Of a DNA stretch of 64,000 bases, positions 47,007 to 57,048 are shown one piece after another (position 1 is the stretch's first letter; each line of letters begins with the position of its first letter). The translations under genes were made by a program, and so were the position numbers. Under the pieces are notes generated by a model. The model saw only the letters and a program-made list of their open reading frames with translations, did not search any database and was not told the DNA's origin. The DNA comes from Steinernema hermaphroditum (lineage: Eukaryota; Nematoda; Chromadorea; Rhabditida; Steinernematidae): assembly GCA_030435675.1 (NCBI GenBank), contig CM059622.1:11346001-11410000 (forward strand), given 5' to 3'.

Positions 47007-47935
47007 ATGGTGTCTATGGAGATTATTCAAGCAGTCATACATTTACTGGTTACATCCATTGGCCTTCCCATGTACTTGCGGATTATCTACGTAAGCACTT
47101 TTTTCATTGAACACGCGCCAATCGTCTATTTTTAGATTTTGCTAAAGAAGTCATACCGCTCGAATGAATGCTATAGAATCATGATACACATCGGGATTGC
47201 CCAGTGCCTTTACTCCCCGGGCACAGTCTTCTACAGTTTATCGAATTTGCTTGGATATGACCTCTGGAATCTCTCCTACATAACCATCAAGTTGTGTTCT
47301 TCGGTTGTTCGAATGGAAGCAGTGATGAGCCTTGTTCTGGCCATGAACCGTCTCAAAGTCATGTGCGACCTTCGCTACCCCTCCGTCATACATAGAGTCA
47401 TCGTCGTCTTCGCGTGGATAGTCGGCATTCTGAACTTCGCTTTTCTATTTTCGCCCTGGTACGACTACTTTATTGCTCAAGGACACTTCTTGGCACAATA
47501 CGACAGGTCGAAGAGTCTTACACCGCTTTTCACCACACTGGGCGTCATTCTGATCATTGGGTCCTCGGTGCTGACCCTAATTGTCTACGCCGCAATCGTA
47601 ATTTACATGATAAAAGCTCAGAGTGGATTCAGACGACAAGCACAATCAGGGAAAGAAAAAAAGATTCTGATTTACGCTTTCGTGAAGTTCCTGTTCGATG
47701 CTTTGCTTACTACTGGAATGTATCTTCCTCTCCCGAAAGCACAAGTGGTCGATGCCGTTGTTGGAGAAGGTTACGTCATGAACAACTTACTCATTCCTCC
47801 TATTCTATACCTTTTGTTCAACAGGTGCAGTGGCATCGCTAAGATGCATGAGGCTGCACAGTATTTTTCAGAGACGTCAGAAATGATTTCATGCGAAGCA
47901 CGGCGAGCTCGGTGGCACCGATAAGTTACACGTGA
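47007..47935 (+). CDS. Seven-transmembrane chemoreceptor 6 (Srt-like)
   Basis: Exons 47007-47090, 47136-47824 and 47872-47935 give 278 residues. Helix 1 ends IGLPMYLRIIY at the shared intron. Helix 2 has ECYRIMIHIGIAQCLYSPG, helix 3 CSSVVRMEAVMSLVLAMNRLK in two parts, and helix 7 MNNLLIPPILYLLFN. The tail RDVRNDFM is very short. It groups with receptors 7 and 8 by the SPG/APG motif, SPWYDYF and the loop KEKKILIYAFVKF. First receptor of the block that alternates with Gly-rich secreted genes. Confidence 0.87.
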
Positions 47936-48133
47936 TTATGATGAACACGTCCGGACGTTACCGTAGTTTAATTCATCTCCAACAACGATGTTAACCATAT
48001 GACAAATTAAATAAACGTAAATCCTGAAAACGGCGAATCGAGTAAGACCTGCCACTGAAAATGACAATAAGATACAGCCTTCACGAATGCAATAGATATT
48101 TATTATCTCTGTGAAACGACCATCATAGGATCA

Positions 48134-48439
48134 TTAACTGGAGGGCGATTCTTTCGGACTTACAGCCGCCTTCCCGGCCATTCCCACAACATCACCCATG
48201 AAACTCTTAAAATCGGCGCTATTCGCGAGACCGCTCACAATATTTCCCATTCCAAGCTGTCCGAGAATTCCGTTTAAAGCTAACAAATCCGGACTGCCAG
48301 GGGCGACTCCGCTTGGACTAGCTTCCCCAATTGGAAGGGGACCACTGTCGGCCACCTGAATACTTTGTAGAAGCATAGACCTTCTTTCGCCTACCACACA
48401 CGATGCAAAGAAGATCAATGTTGCGAAGATGGTCAACAT
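48134..48439 (-). CDS. Small secreted protein related in structure to the Gly-rich genes
   Basis: The frame starts with a signal peptide (MLTIFATLIFFASC). Unspliced it gives 101 residues. A 39-nt GTAGGC...TTCAG intron (48394-48356) in phase 0 directly after codon 15 would leave 88 residues. The Gly-rich neighbours also have an intron after codon 16, right behind the signal peptide, starting GTAGAA and ending TTTCAG. The mature part is Gly/Ser/Pro-rich with LNGILGQLGMGNIVSGLA. It may be a diverged member of the same secreted family. Function unknown. Confidence 0.55.
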   Translation of the reverse strand: MLTIFATLIFFASCVVGERRSMLLQSIQVADSGPLPIGEASPSGVAPGSPDLLALNGILGQLGMGNIVSGLANSADFKSFMGDVVGMAGKAAVSPKESPSS

Positions 48440-48728
48440 GTCGGATGATCGCGTTTAGAGCGATCGCTTCTTTTTATGGCGCATTTCGTGGTCGAAAAAC
48501 TTGTTTGATGGACAAGCTTGCGTGCGGAAGAAAACATTAGTGACATTTTTCTGTATGCTAGCTTTGTATAATAGAAAACCTGTTATGACAAAACGCGTCA
48601 GGGGTGCAGAGTGCAGAAGGTGAACCCCACACATTTTAGAATTAGAATTGATCATAACGGACTCTGTGCGCACATGTTTATTTGTTGGAATGGCGATATT
48701 TTATATGTTAACAGCTTGCACGGTCCGC

Positions 48729-49352
48729 TCAAAGCCCGGCGGAAGCGCCGCCAGTAGCTCCAACGTTGGCTCCAATGGGAATGGAACTGATGACTCCACC
48801 AACAACGGGAACTGCGCCGAGAAGAGAAGTCACTGAAATGTGATTGAATAACAGAAGAGTACGGTAGCATACGGATGGTGAGGGCCGTTTGAAGAAGGCC
48901 GACGACGACGGCGACCACAGCAGAAACGGGGAGGGCACCGGCCACGCCTCCGACAACGGGAACACCGGAGATAGCGGAAAGGAGCGCTGATACGATGCTT
49001 GAAGCCAGCGCTGCAGGGTTGATTCCACCGAGGATTCCTCCAGCGGCTCCAGTGGCGCCGCTGACGACGCCTCCAATTCCACCGGTACCTGTGGAGACTC
49101 CACCAGTGGCACCTCCACTGACGCCACCACTGCCAACAGAAGCCCCTCCGGAAGCCTGTCCACTAGTTCCAGGAGCTGTGGCTCCTCCCGAGACCGAAGC
49201 CCCACCGGTAAGGCTTCCAAGGGCGCCTCCGAGTAGTCCAGCGAGTCCATTATCGGCCATCTGAAATGTTCGCTTGAGTGTTTCTTTCGAGCACTAGGCT
49301 CTACCGTAACCGAGGCGACCAAAAGGAGGAGAAGAAGGGAGAACGAGTTCAT
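48729..49352 (-). CDS. Secreted Gly/Ala/Val-rich protein, copy 1
   Basis: Exons 49352-49305, 49260-48873 and 48832-48729 give 179 residues. Exon 1 (48 nt) is exactly a signal peptide (MNSFSLLLLLLVASVT). Then comes a Gly/Ser/Thr-rich stretch with repeats such as GGVSTGTGG and GGASVGSGG. A long hydrophobic second half follows, rich in Val, Ala, Leu and Ile with Gly-Pro turns (VPVVGGVAGALPVSAVV, LLGAVPVVGGVISSIP), and the end is GASAGL. No Cys in the mature protein. No known family recognised; the make-up suggests an elastic/silk-like or membrane-active secreted protein, which is inference. This copy has an extra TGGASV-like unit and is four residues longer than copies 2 and 3. Confidence 0.8.
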   Translation of the reverse strand: MNSFSLLLLLLVASVTVEPSARKKHSSEHFRWPIMDSLDYSEAPLEALPVGLRSREEPQLLELVDRLPEGLLLAVVASVEVPLVESPQVPVELEASSAAPLEPLEESSVESTLQRWLQASYQRSFPLSPVFPLSEAWPVPSPFLLWSPSSSAFFKRPSPSVCYRTLLLFNHISVTSLLGAVPVVGGVISSIPIGANVGATGGASAGL

Positions 49353-49395
49353 TGTTGACTTCAAGCGAGTGATGTTGTGCTGCTGACCCTTCTCG

Positions 49396-49403
49396 CTTTT
49401 ATA
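49396..49403 (-). promoter_or_regulatory. TATA box, Gly-rich gene copy 1
   Basis: TATAAAAG (minus strand) lies 44-51 nt before the ATG and is conserved in position and sequence in all three copies. Confidence 0.65.
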
Positions 49404-50158
49404 CACCTACAGGATTACGTTTGTTTTCAAGTTGCAAGGAAAGATTTCGCGATGTTCGACGTCCATGAGCCGCTTAAATTCTCTGCGCAAACATGTCGTA
49501 TGTGGGAAACTTGGACTGAGGCTAGAGATGACAAATTTCGTGATCTCAACAGTTTGAGGAGACGCTGGAGATGGTAACTGTCTTATTTTTCTTTCATTCT
49601 CGGTATGTGTGGGAATCCTGGGCTGATGCTGAAGGTGACGCTTTGTGATGTTAGCTTCCTGCATTCCGGGTTTTGGTGCGCTGCACTGTTGTAAAATAAG
49701 AATAGCGGTTTTCTACGATAAGTGATCGCAGTCTGTCTACGTTGACGCTGCCATCGTCTTCGGATTCGAAAATGTGTTTACGAGAGGAATCAGATTTGTT
49801 TGTGTTGCAGTTGTAGTAAACACTGTATTAAGTTGATAATCTCGCGCTGTTTGGTGTGAAGAGAAGCTCTTCGACGTTTTATGGAACATTTACTTTTATT
49901 TTTCTGCATGATGTGAATGATGACACAACAAACTCGGTGCTTATTTTTCCCATTTATGTATAGCCACTAGAATTTAATCAAAATTCCTCGAATGTGTTAG
50001 ATGACTCGACTACAATGAAGTTCAATTCGATGAGCTCCATAACAACGGAAATAAAAAAAATTGAGATAAAAACAAATTATGTGTAAGAGGTTGGGTTTCG
50101 TCGCCTCTTTCCACGGACTCACAGATTTCGTTGAGCACGTGAGGTTAAGCGTTCAAAA
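49404..50158. other. Upstream segment of Gly-rich copy 1 and receptor 7 promoter region
   Basis: It contains the copy-1 version of a segment that is open in copy 2 (see 52476-52769). Here the plus frame for YVDAAIVFGFENVFTRGIR is kept locally but broken on either side. Nothing else seen. Confidence 0.45.
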
Positions 50159-51099
50159 ATGGATAAAAGTGTGACGTATTTCGAGAATGTGGGACGCTTG
50201 GTGGTCGGGCCCGTAGGCCTTCTTGTGTACTTGCGAATCATATTTGTAAGTGACTCGGACCGAGTAATTAATTTACAAATGAAGACTTTCAGCTTCTCTT
50301 CTCCAGGCCAAGTTACAGAACTAGGGAATGTTATCATATCATGATTCATATTGGGATAGTGCAGTGCCTCTATGCTCCCGGCGTTGTGTTCTACTGCGCC
50401 AAGGTTGTTCTAGAAGCTGACATTTGGAATTTGGATGCCGTCACTCTTAAGTTGTGTTCGTCGGTCGTTCGCATGGAAGCTGTAATGAACGTCGTTTTGG
50501 CCATGAATCGTTTGAAGGTCATGTTAGGATTGAGGTACCATTCTTATCTACACACGTTGGTGATAGTGTGTGCTTGGATGCTGGGTGTCCTGAACTTTGG
50601 GCTTTTGTTTTCACCTTGGTATGACTACTTCATAACTAATGGGGAAGCCATAGCACACTACGATATGTCCAAGTCTCTTACCCCTTTGTTGGTGACCGTT
50701 GGTATCGTAATAATCGTTGGATCATCTATCATTTCACTTCTTATATACTCAGTGATTGTCGCTTATCTTGTGAAAGCAAAGAAAGCCGTTGGAACGAAGC
50801 TCGAAGGGCTGAAGGAGAAAAGGATTCTCGTGTACGCGCTGGTTAAGTTTGTGTTCGATTCGCTCCTAACTTGTGGAATGTACGGATTTCTGCCTCTGCC
50901 ACAGTCCGCCGTCGTAGATGGATATGTCGTCAACAATCTTCTCATTCCTCCCGCTCTGCTTCTTATTCTCAACGGGTAATTCCGCATTGGCACCTTCTTG
51001 AATTCAGTGGGATTATGTTCTAGCGATATAAGGAAAGACTTTCTTCCCTTCAATGGAAACCTTCTTGTTTCAGTCAGCTCTCTCCTGTACACCGTGTAA
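50159..51099 (+). CDS. Seven-transmembrane chemoreceptor 7 (Srt-like)
   Basis: Exons 50159-50245, 50293-50975 and 51024-51099 give 281 residues. Helix 1 ends LLVYLRIIF at the shared intron. Helix 2 has ECYHIMIHIGIVQCLYAPG, helix 3 ends VVLAMNRLKVMLGLRY, helix 6 is KRILVYALVKFVFDSLLTCG and helix 7 NNLLIPPALLLILN. The tail is GDIRKDFLPF onward. Closest to receptors 6 and 8. The last splice (GG|C) keeps the family's phase-2 junction. Confidence 0.87.
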
Positions 51100-51697
51100 A
51101 CAGTCTCAATTGTATGATCTTGACTTGACGTTAATTCATGAATCATAGGCATGACACTACATTACGGACAAAACAGAGGACATCACTTGCAGGGGGCTTG
51201 ATTACTGGCGCAGCGTTTATGTCGAACCGGTCGGTGCATGTTATTCACGGGGCATGTGGCAAGAATTTCTAGGAATGGCGACGGATCTTACTCGTTCTCG
51301 GGGCGCTTGGGGCTTCTGAGAGACGGGTTGCTGCTCGGGATGTTTCGTCTTCCCTAGTGATGTGTCTACAGAGCGGCGACTTTCAAAGTGACTTCCCACG
51401 CAGCCGAATTTCTGGTGTTATAAATACCGTTTCTGGACTAAGGCAACTCGATGTTCAAATTCGTTATAGAACCGGGAACACTCAAAGTTGCCATAGAGTT
51501 TGCTATCGTACCAACCGAGCGATCGGTTCCTACCGATACTTTTAGACGTCTACTGGGTTTCCAGTTCCTTTTGGAATTGAGTTCTAAACTGCGACCGGTC
51601 TCCTAACAGCCGAAAACGGACTATTTTAACTCTTGTGCGCACATGTTTATTTGTTGGAATGGTAATATTTTATATGTTAACAGCTTGCACGGTTCGC
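51100..51697. other. Spacer with a diverged GC-rich repeat
   Basis: About 600 bases. The part at roughly 51245-51600 resembles the dispersed repeat at 32907 and 34490 in short blocks. No gene seen. Confidence 0.4.
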
Positions 51698-52309
51698 TCA
51701 GAGCCCGGCAGAAGCGCCGCCAGTAACGCCAGCGTTGGCTCCAATGGGAATGGAACTAATGACTCCACCAACAACGGGAACTGCGCCGAGAAGAGAAGAC
51801 ACTGAAATGTGATTGAATGACAGAAGAGTACGGTAGCATACGGATGGTGAGGGCCGTCTGGAGAAGGCCGACGACGACGGCGACTACAGCAGAAACGGGG
51901 AGGGCACCGGCCACGCCGCCGACACCGGGAACGCCAGAGATGGCGGAAAGGAGCGCTGATACGATGCTTGAAGCCAGAGCTGCGGGGTTGATTCCACCGA
52001 GGATTCCTCCAGCGGCTCCAGTGGCGCCGCTGACGACGCCTCCAACTCCACCGGTACCTGTGGAGACTCCACCTGTGGCGCTTCCACTGACGCCACCACT
52101 GCCGACAGAAGCCCCTCCGGAAGCCTGTCCACTGGTTCCAGGAGCTGTGGCTCCCCCCGAGACGGAAAGGCTTCCAAGGACGTGTCCAAGTAGTCCAACG
52201 AGTCCGTCATCGGCCATCTGAAAGGTGCGCTTGACTGTTTCTTGGAAGCACTAGGCTCTACCGTAACCGAGGCGACCAAAAGGAGAAGAAGAAGGGAGAA
52301 CGAGTTCAT
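51698..52309 (-). CDS. Secreted Gly/Ala/Val-rich protein, copy 2
   Basis: Exons 52309-52262, 52217-51842 and 51801-51698 give 175 residues, almost identical to copies 1 and 3: same signal-peptide exon, same introns, same hydrophobic second half. Differences are a few substitutions (for example MADDGLVGLLG for MADNGLAGLLG) and the missing short unit. The very high identity, beside receptor neighbours that have diverged strongly, points to recent duplication or gene conversion of this segment alone. Confidence 0.8.
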
Positions 52310-52352
52310 TGTTGACTTCAAGCGAGTGATGTTGTGCTGCTGACCCTTCTCG

Positions 52353-52360
52353 CTTTTATA
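52353..52360 (-). promoter_or_regulatory. TATA box, Gly-rich gene copy 2
   Basis: TATAAAAG, same distance from the ATG as in copies 1 and 3. Confidence 0.65.
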
Positions 52361-52475
52361 CATCTACAGGATTACGTTTGTTTTCAAGTTGCAAGGAAAC
52401 ATTTCGCGATGTTCGACGTCCATGAGCCGCTTAAATTCACTACGCAAACATGAGGTGTGTGGGAATCCTGGGCTG

Positions 52476-52769
52476 ATGTTGAAGATGATGATTTTCTTTT
52501 TTGTCTCTTGCATTCTGGGTTTTGCTGCGTTCCGCTATTACAAGGTAGCAGTAGCGATTTTCTATGATAAATCATCTCAGTCTGTCTATGTTGACGCTAC
52601 TGTCGTCTTCGGATTCGAAAATCTGTTTACGAGAGGAATCAGATTTGTTTGTGTTGCAATTGTAGTAAACATTGTAGATAATCTCGTGCTGTTTGGTGTG
52701 AAACGACCTGAATCCCAGTTCGACGTTTTACATACACAAATCAACGTAGTAAGCAATGTGCACATATGA
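52476..52769 (+). CDS. Possible small secreted or membrane peptide, divergent to Gly-rich copy 2
   Basis: An open frame of 97 residues starts MLKMMIFFFVSCILGF (signal-like), continues through RYYK to YVDATVVFGFENLFTRGIR and a second hydrophobic stretch. The corresponding frames in copies 1 and 3 keep the middle block (FENVFTRGIRFVCVA, SKNLFTRGIRFVCVA) but are interrupted elsewhere. It may be a genuine gene of which two copies are decaying, or a chance frame in a conserved upstream region. An in-frame GTAGCA...CTCAG intron (36 nt) is possible. Weak support. Confidence 0.3.
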   Translation: MLKMMIFFFVSCILGFAAFRYYKVAVAIFYDKSSQSVYVDATVVFGFENLFTRGIRFVCVAIVVNIVDNLVLFGVKRPESQFDVLHTQINVVSNVHI

Positions 52770-52988
52770 ACTTATAGATGAAGGAACGTGCAGTTTTCCA
52801 AGGCCAAATATTCGAATCCGATTGAAGTCTTGAAGGCTAGGCATGGAAGGCAGTTTTGAAGCATGTCGACGAGAACATCGTTTATTTTTCTGGTGATGCG
52901 TGGGTTTTTAACAGCAAGTAGAGAGAAGTGGCTTAGAAACATTGGTAGCTTCATAAAACCAAATGATCACATTTGGAGTGGCCGTTCA

Positions 52989-53935
52989 CTAAGTGTACAA
53001 CGAGGATTGCACAACAATCGTCGAACTCTTCTTAAATGGCAAGAAGTTGCTTCTTATGTCACTAAAAATTGGCTCTAAAATGTTAGTATGAGCTGATCTG
53101 CAGACCTGTTTAAAACTAAATGTAATAGCGGAGGAATCAACAGATTGTTCACAACATATCCCTGGCCAATAATAGCATTTGCAACACTGGTTCTTGGAAA
53201 TGGAAGATTTGCGAACATTCCTAGTGCAGCCAACAGATCGATTATAAACTTTACACACGCATAAACTAAAATCTTCTTTTCTCGTACTGCTTCCAGCTTG
53301 GTTCCCACTTCTTTCTTGGACCTTGTGATGCAGAAAATCGTAAATGAATATATTATAAAACAAAGCACAGCGCATCCCATAATTATAACAATACTGACTG
53401 TGCTGTACACCGAAGTGACCGATTTGGACACATCGTACTGTGCCATTAGGTCCGCGTCAGAGACGAAGTTGTCGTACCAGGGTGTAAAAAGAAAGCCGAG
53501 ATTGAGAACACCAATAAGCCATGCTACGGCAAGAAGTGCTGTGTGTGTAATATCAGGATAGTGCAGTCCCACCATAACTTTAAGTCGATCCATGGCCAGT
53601 ATGAGGCTCATTATAGCTTCCATCCGGGCAATGGACGAGCACAGTTTAAGGCTTACAAGCATGGCGTCCCACAACCACTGGCTTCCCAGCAGATATGCTA
53701 TTCCATAGAGAGCTACACCGGGTGAGTAGAGACACTGCACAACTCCAATGTGAATCATTATGCGGTAGCATTCCCTAGAACGAAACGGCTTCTTCTCTAT
53801 CAAAATCTAAAGGTTCAAACTCAATCACAAACATGAAAGACTGCTCACATAGATAATGCGTATGTACAGAAGCAGACCAACAAGAGTGACGACGATGTGC
53901 CACACGGCGAGAATGTCCGCAGATGACTTGTCCAT
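52989..53935 (-). CDS. Seven-transmembrane chemoreceptor 8 (Srt-like)
   Basis: Exons 53935-53849, 53806-53106 and 53061-52989 give 286 residues. Helix 1 ends LLLYIRIIY. Helix 2 has ECYRIMIHIGVVQCLYSPG, helix 3 ends LILAMDRLKVMVGLHYP (Asp for Asn in the usual NR), helix 6 is EKKILVYACVKFIIDLLAALG and helix 7 NNLLIPPLLHLVLN. The last acceptor is AATTTTTAG, giving SDIRSNFLPFKK; an earlier TTTTAG would run into a stop. It is inverted relative to receptors 6 and 7 and sits with the inverted Gly-rich copy 3. Confidence 0.87.
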
Positions 53936-54943
53936 TGTTCCGGCTTCAGAGAACTCCCATAAAACACGTCGATTAGATTAGACGGAAAACGCACGGCTGG
54001 AATCTGTCGACGTATGCGTAGGCAATGAAAACAAATTAATAATGAATAACGCTCATTAAATGTGGCGAAAACAAGAAAAGTCTATGTTTATGAGAATGGC
54101 AGTAAAGAATCGATTCGGCTTCGGTTGTGCGGGTGTAAAAGGCACAGCGCTGGGACTCTGAGGTGCTACCGTTAATGAATGAGGGCAAGTACGACACTTC
54201 GCCGGTGGTTCATGACGTAAGTAGGCGCCAAGGAAATCTGAATGTATTAAGAACGCACCGAAGAAGTGAGATCCGACACAATATTATTACAATAAGTACC
54301 ATGCCTATGATTATCATTTGGGCAAGGAACAATGTATCGTTTTTGGCACATACTCGATGTGTTCACACTATTGTACTTCTACACAACTTAACAGCAATTC
54401 TGTAAAATCCACAAAAATAAAAAATGAGGATCGAGTTAGTTGTGCTATCTTTCGTGCTGTGACTGTTCATTTTCATCTCATGTATAGCAGTTCCGTAAAG
54501 CGTCGAAGTAGGATTGAGATTGGGAGTGGGAGTGGGATTGAGGTCGCTTCTCTTCACACCAAACAGCACGAGATTTTCTACAATGTTAATACAATGTTTA
54601 CTACAATTGCAACACAAACAAATCTGATTCCTCTCGTAAACAGATTTTTGGAACCGAAGTTGACAATAGCGCCAACATAGACATACTGAAATCTTATTGT
54701 AGAAAATAACAATTCTTATTTTATAATAGCGCAGGGAACTAATACCGAGAATGCAAGAAAATAAGACAGTTACCATCTCCAGCGTCTCCTCAAACTGTTG
54801 AGATCACGAAAATTGTCATCTCTAGCCTCAGCCCAAGTTTCCCACATACGACATGTGTGCGCAGAGAATTTAAGCGGCTCATGGACGTCGAACATCGCGA
54901 AATGTTTCCATGCAACTTGAAAACAAACGTAATCCTGTAGGTG
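53936..54943. other. Region between receptor 8 and Gly-rich copy 3
   Basis: It contains the upstream part of duplicated copy 3 (from about 54505), with an interrupted minus-strand frame starting MVTVLFSCILGISSL, and A/T-rich sequence with no gene. Confidence 0.45.
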
Positions 54944-54951
54944 TATAAAAG
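54944..54951 (+). promoter_or_regulatory. TATA box, Gly-rich gene copy 3
   Basis: TATAAAAG, 44-51 nt before the ATG as in the other two copies. Confidence 0.65.
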
Positions 54952-54994
54952 CGAGAAGGGTCAGCAGCACAACATCACTCGCTTGAAGTCAACA

Positions 54995-55606
54995 ATGAAC
55001 TCGTTCTCCCTTCTTCTCCTCCTTTTGGTCGCCTCGGTTACGGTAGAACCTAGTGCTTCCAAGAAACAGTCAAGCGAACCTTTCAGATGGCCGATGACGG
55101 ACTCGTAGGACTACTTGGACACGTCCTTGGAAGCCTTTCCGTCTCGGGGGGAGCCACAGCTCCTGGAACTAGTGGACAGGCTTCCGGAGGGGCCTCTGTT
55201 GGCAGTGGTGGCGTCAGTGCAGGTGCCACTGGTGGAGTCTCCACAGGTACTGGTGGAGTTGGAGGCGTCGTCAGTGGCGCCACTGGAGCCGCCGGAGGAA
55301 TCCTCGGTGGAATCAACCCTGCAGCGCTGGCTTCAAACATCGTAACAGCGCTCCTTTCTGCCATCTCCGGCGTTCCCGGTGTCGGAGGTGTGGCCGGTGC
55401 CCTCCCCGTTTCTGCTGTAGTCGCCGTCGTCGTCGGCCTTCTCCAGACGGCCCTCACCATCCGTATGCTACCGTACTCTTCTGTCATTCAATCACATTTC
55501 AGTGTCTTCTCTTCTCGGCGCAGTTCCCGTTGTTGGTGGAGTCATCAGTTCTATTCCCATTGGAGCCAACGCTGGAGCTACTGGCAGCGCTTCCGCCGGG
55601 CTCTGA
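54995..55606 (+). CDS. Secreted Gly/Ala/Val-rich protein, copy 3 (inverted)
   Basis: Exons 54995-55042, 55087-55462 and 55503-55606 give 175 residues. The signal-peptide exon is identical to the other copies. The Gly/Ser/Thr-rich region shows GSGGVSAGATGG, and the end ISSIPIGANAGATG differs slightly. It lies in opposite orientation to copies 1 and 2, about 1.06 kb from receptor 8 (start to start). No known domain. Confidence 0.8.
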
Positions 55607-55923
55607 GCGAACCGTGCAAGCTGTTAACATATAAAATATCGCCATTCCAACAAATAAACATGTGCGCACAATGTGGTTATGGCATAAGTGTATCGAACAT
55701 CTCCCAATCTGCCAATACTGATATTCCACAGACCAGTCAAGTTGTCAAAAAATGTCGATATCCATTTATTACCAGATCATTTAATTATTATTTTTCTACT
55801 TAACACTTCAATATGCATTTCACAGAATGCACGTAACACTGCACGAACGCGCGACTTTTGAACAGGGGCTCTCGGGAAGATGGAAATTTCCCAACCGATT
55901 AATCTCTCTTGATCGATCGCCAT
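55607..55923. other. Convergent spacer
   Basis: About 320 bases between two converging gene ends. Nothing beyond presumed 3' UTRs. Confidence 0.4.
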
Positions 55924-57048
55924 TCAGCCGACGACAGTTGGATTCAGTCTGTTGTTCGCGAGGTGGCGCATAATGGTTTTTCGGTCGATCAGGTACAGGT
56001 TGACGTTCGGAATGACGTGACCGAAGTGGAGCTGCCGGTCGACAGTGTCTCTCACGATGCTCATGCTCATCGGTAGGCGTTCCCCGGGGTCCGACAAAGT
56101 GAGGGGGAAGTCAAAGTCTCCGATGACACGACTACTTTTGGCGAGGATTCCCCCGTCCAAATCAAACATCTCGTTGACTCCAACAATGGGCAGATCGAGC
56201 GAGCCTAAATATAGCCGGTATGGCGTGAGGTCATAGAAAACGGTAACTAACCAGCAACTTCGCTATAGCGTTTGAAATCGAAATCGCCACCGACGACGAA
56301 ACTGTGGATAAAGGGCTGATACATTCCGTCGTTTCGATTAAATTTCACGTTCTTGAGAAGTTCGAAATTTTGTCTCACATCGATTCCGAGTAGGTTATTG
56401 TTGCTAATGGCATAGCCCACTCCCCAGTCGTCTCCTCTGTGTTCATCGAGTGCCACTGCCAGCTGATGGGTAAACGGATTAAACGAGGTCCTGAAAACTG
56501 ACTGTGTAGCCAGGTTAGCAACAAATGCTATTGAGTTTTCGGTACCGAATCAGATGATTCTCACAAAACGAAATTGTACGGCTTGCCACCGATTCAAATC
56601 CCAATTCAATAAAGTTCTAGCACTTATACCCTTCGAAACAAACTTGTTCAAAATCAATTTCTGACGGCTAATAAGTATTATACCAAAGCGAACCTTGGAC
56701 CCAATCACGATTTCGCTGCTTGTCATCACCCTTCTTGTGACACTTTGACCTAATTTGATTTTCATCTCAAACAACTCACTTTCCAGTGAAGCGACCGGTT
56801 TGTCCAGGAAGATGAATATCCGGTACTGTTTGTGGCTTTCGCCCTGCTTTGTTGCCGGCAATGTAGAGGTTCGGGAACACCGGAGCTGAACGCTCGTCAG
56901 TGGCGCCTTGAGGAAGGCGAAGAAGCCCCAATCCACGCGGTCGATCACGTAATGTATCTAAAATGGGTTCGAAGAGCCGTTCAAAAGTGGAAAGCAACTC
57001 ACTGCATATTACAAAAGCCGGCAAGAAGAGAAGGACCAGCACGATCAT
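55924..57048 (-). CDS. Secreted protein of unknown family
   Basis: Exons 57048-57003, 56957-56780, 56490-56252 and 56204-55924 give 247 residues with matching phases. It starts with a signal peptide (MIVLVLLFLPAFVIC), cut close to the first intron. The mature protein has no obvious membrane segment. It contains PNLYIAGNKAG, HQLAVALDEHRGDDWGVGY, GIDVRQNFELLKNVKF and HSFVVGGDFDF, reading like a compact beta-rich extracellular domain. Intron 2 (289 nt) is the longest and holds open frames that do not fit. The upstream in-frame ATG near 57180 was rejected because a signal peptide follows only the inner one. Family not recognised. Confidence 0.7.

Larger units (their letters stand above)
48665..49880 (-). 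repeat. Duplicated segment, copy 1 (Gly-rich gene plus upstream part)
   Basis: Nearly identical to 51634-52735 (same orientation) and to 54505-55670 (inverted). It runs from TGTGCGCACATG past the gene stop through the gene, the TATA box and a further 450 or so bases upstream. Copy 2 lacks about 110 bp in the upstream part. Confidence 0.8.
51634..52735 (-). repeat. Duplicated segment, copy 2
   Basis: Same orientation as copy 1. The TGTGCGCACATG boundary lies at 51634. The far boundary is near CAGTTCGACGTTTTA at about 52730, where copy 1 has CTCTTCGACGTTTTA. Confidence 0.75.
54505..55670 (+). repeat. Duplicated segment, copy 3 (inverted)
   Basis: Inverted copy of 48665-49880 and 51634-52735, ending in TGTGCGCACA at 55661-55670 past the gene stop. 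Confidence 0.75.

Noticed and set aside
48995..49264. Pro-rich frame on the plus strand (and its relatives at 51817 and 55083)
   Set aside because: Antisense shadow of the Gly-rich genes: Gly codons read backwards as Pro.
56550..56948. Minus-strand frame of 132 residues
   Set aside because: It lies across intron 2 and out of frame with exon 2 of the secreted protein; the residue pattern is not coding-like.
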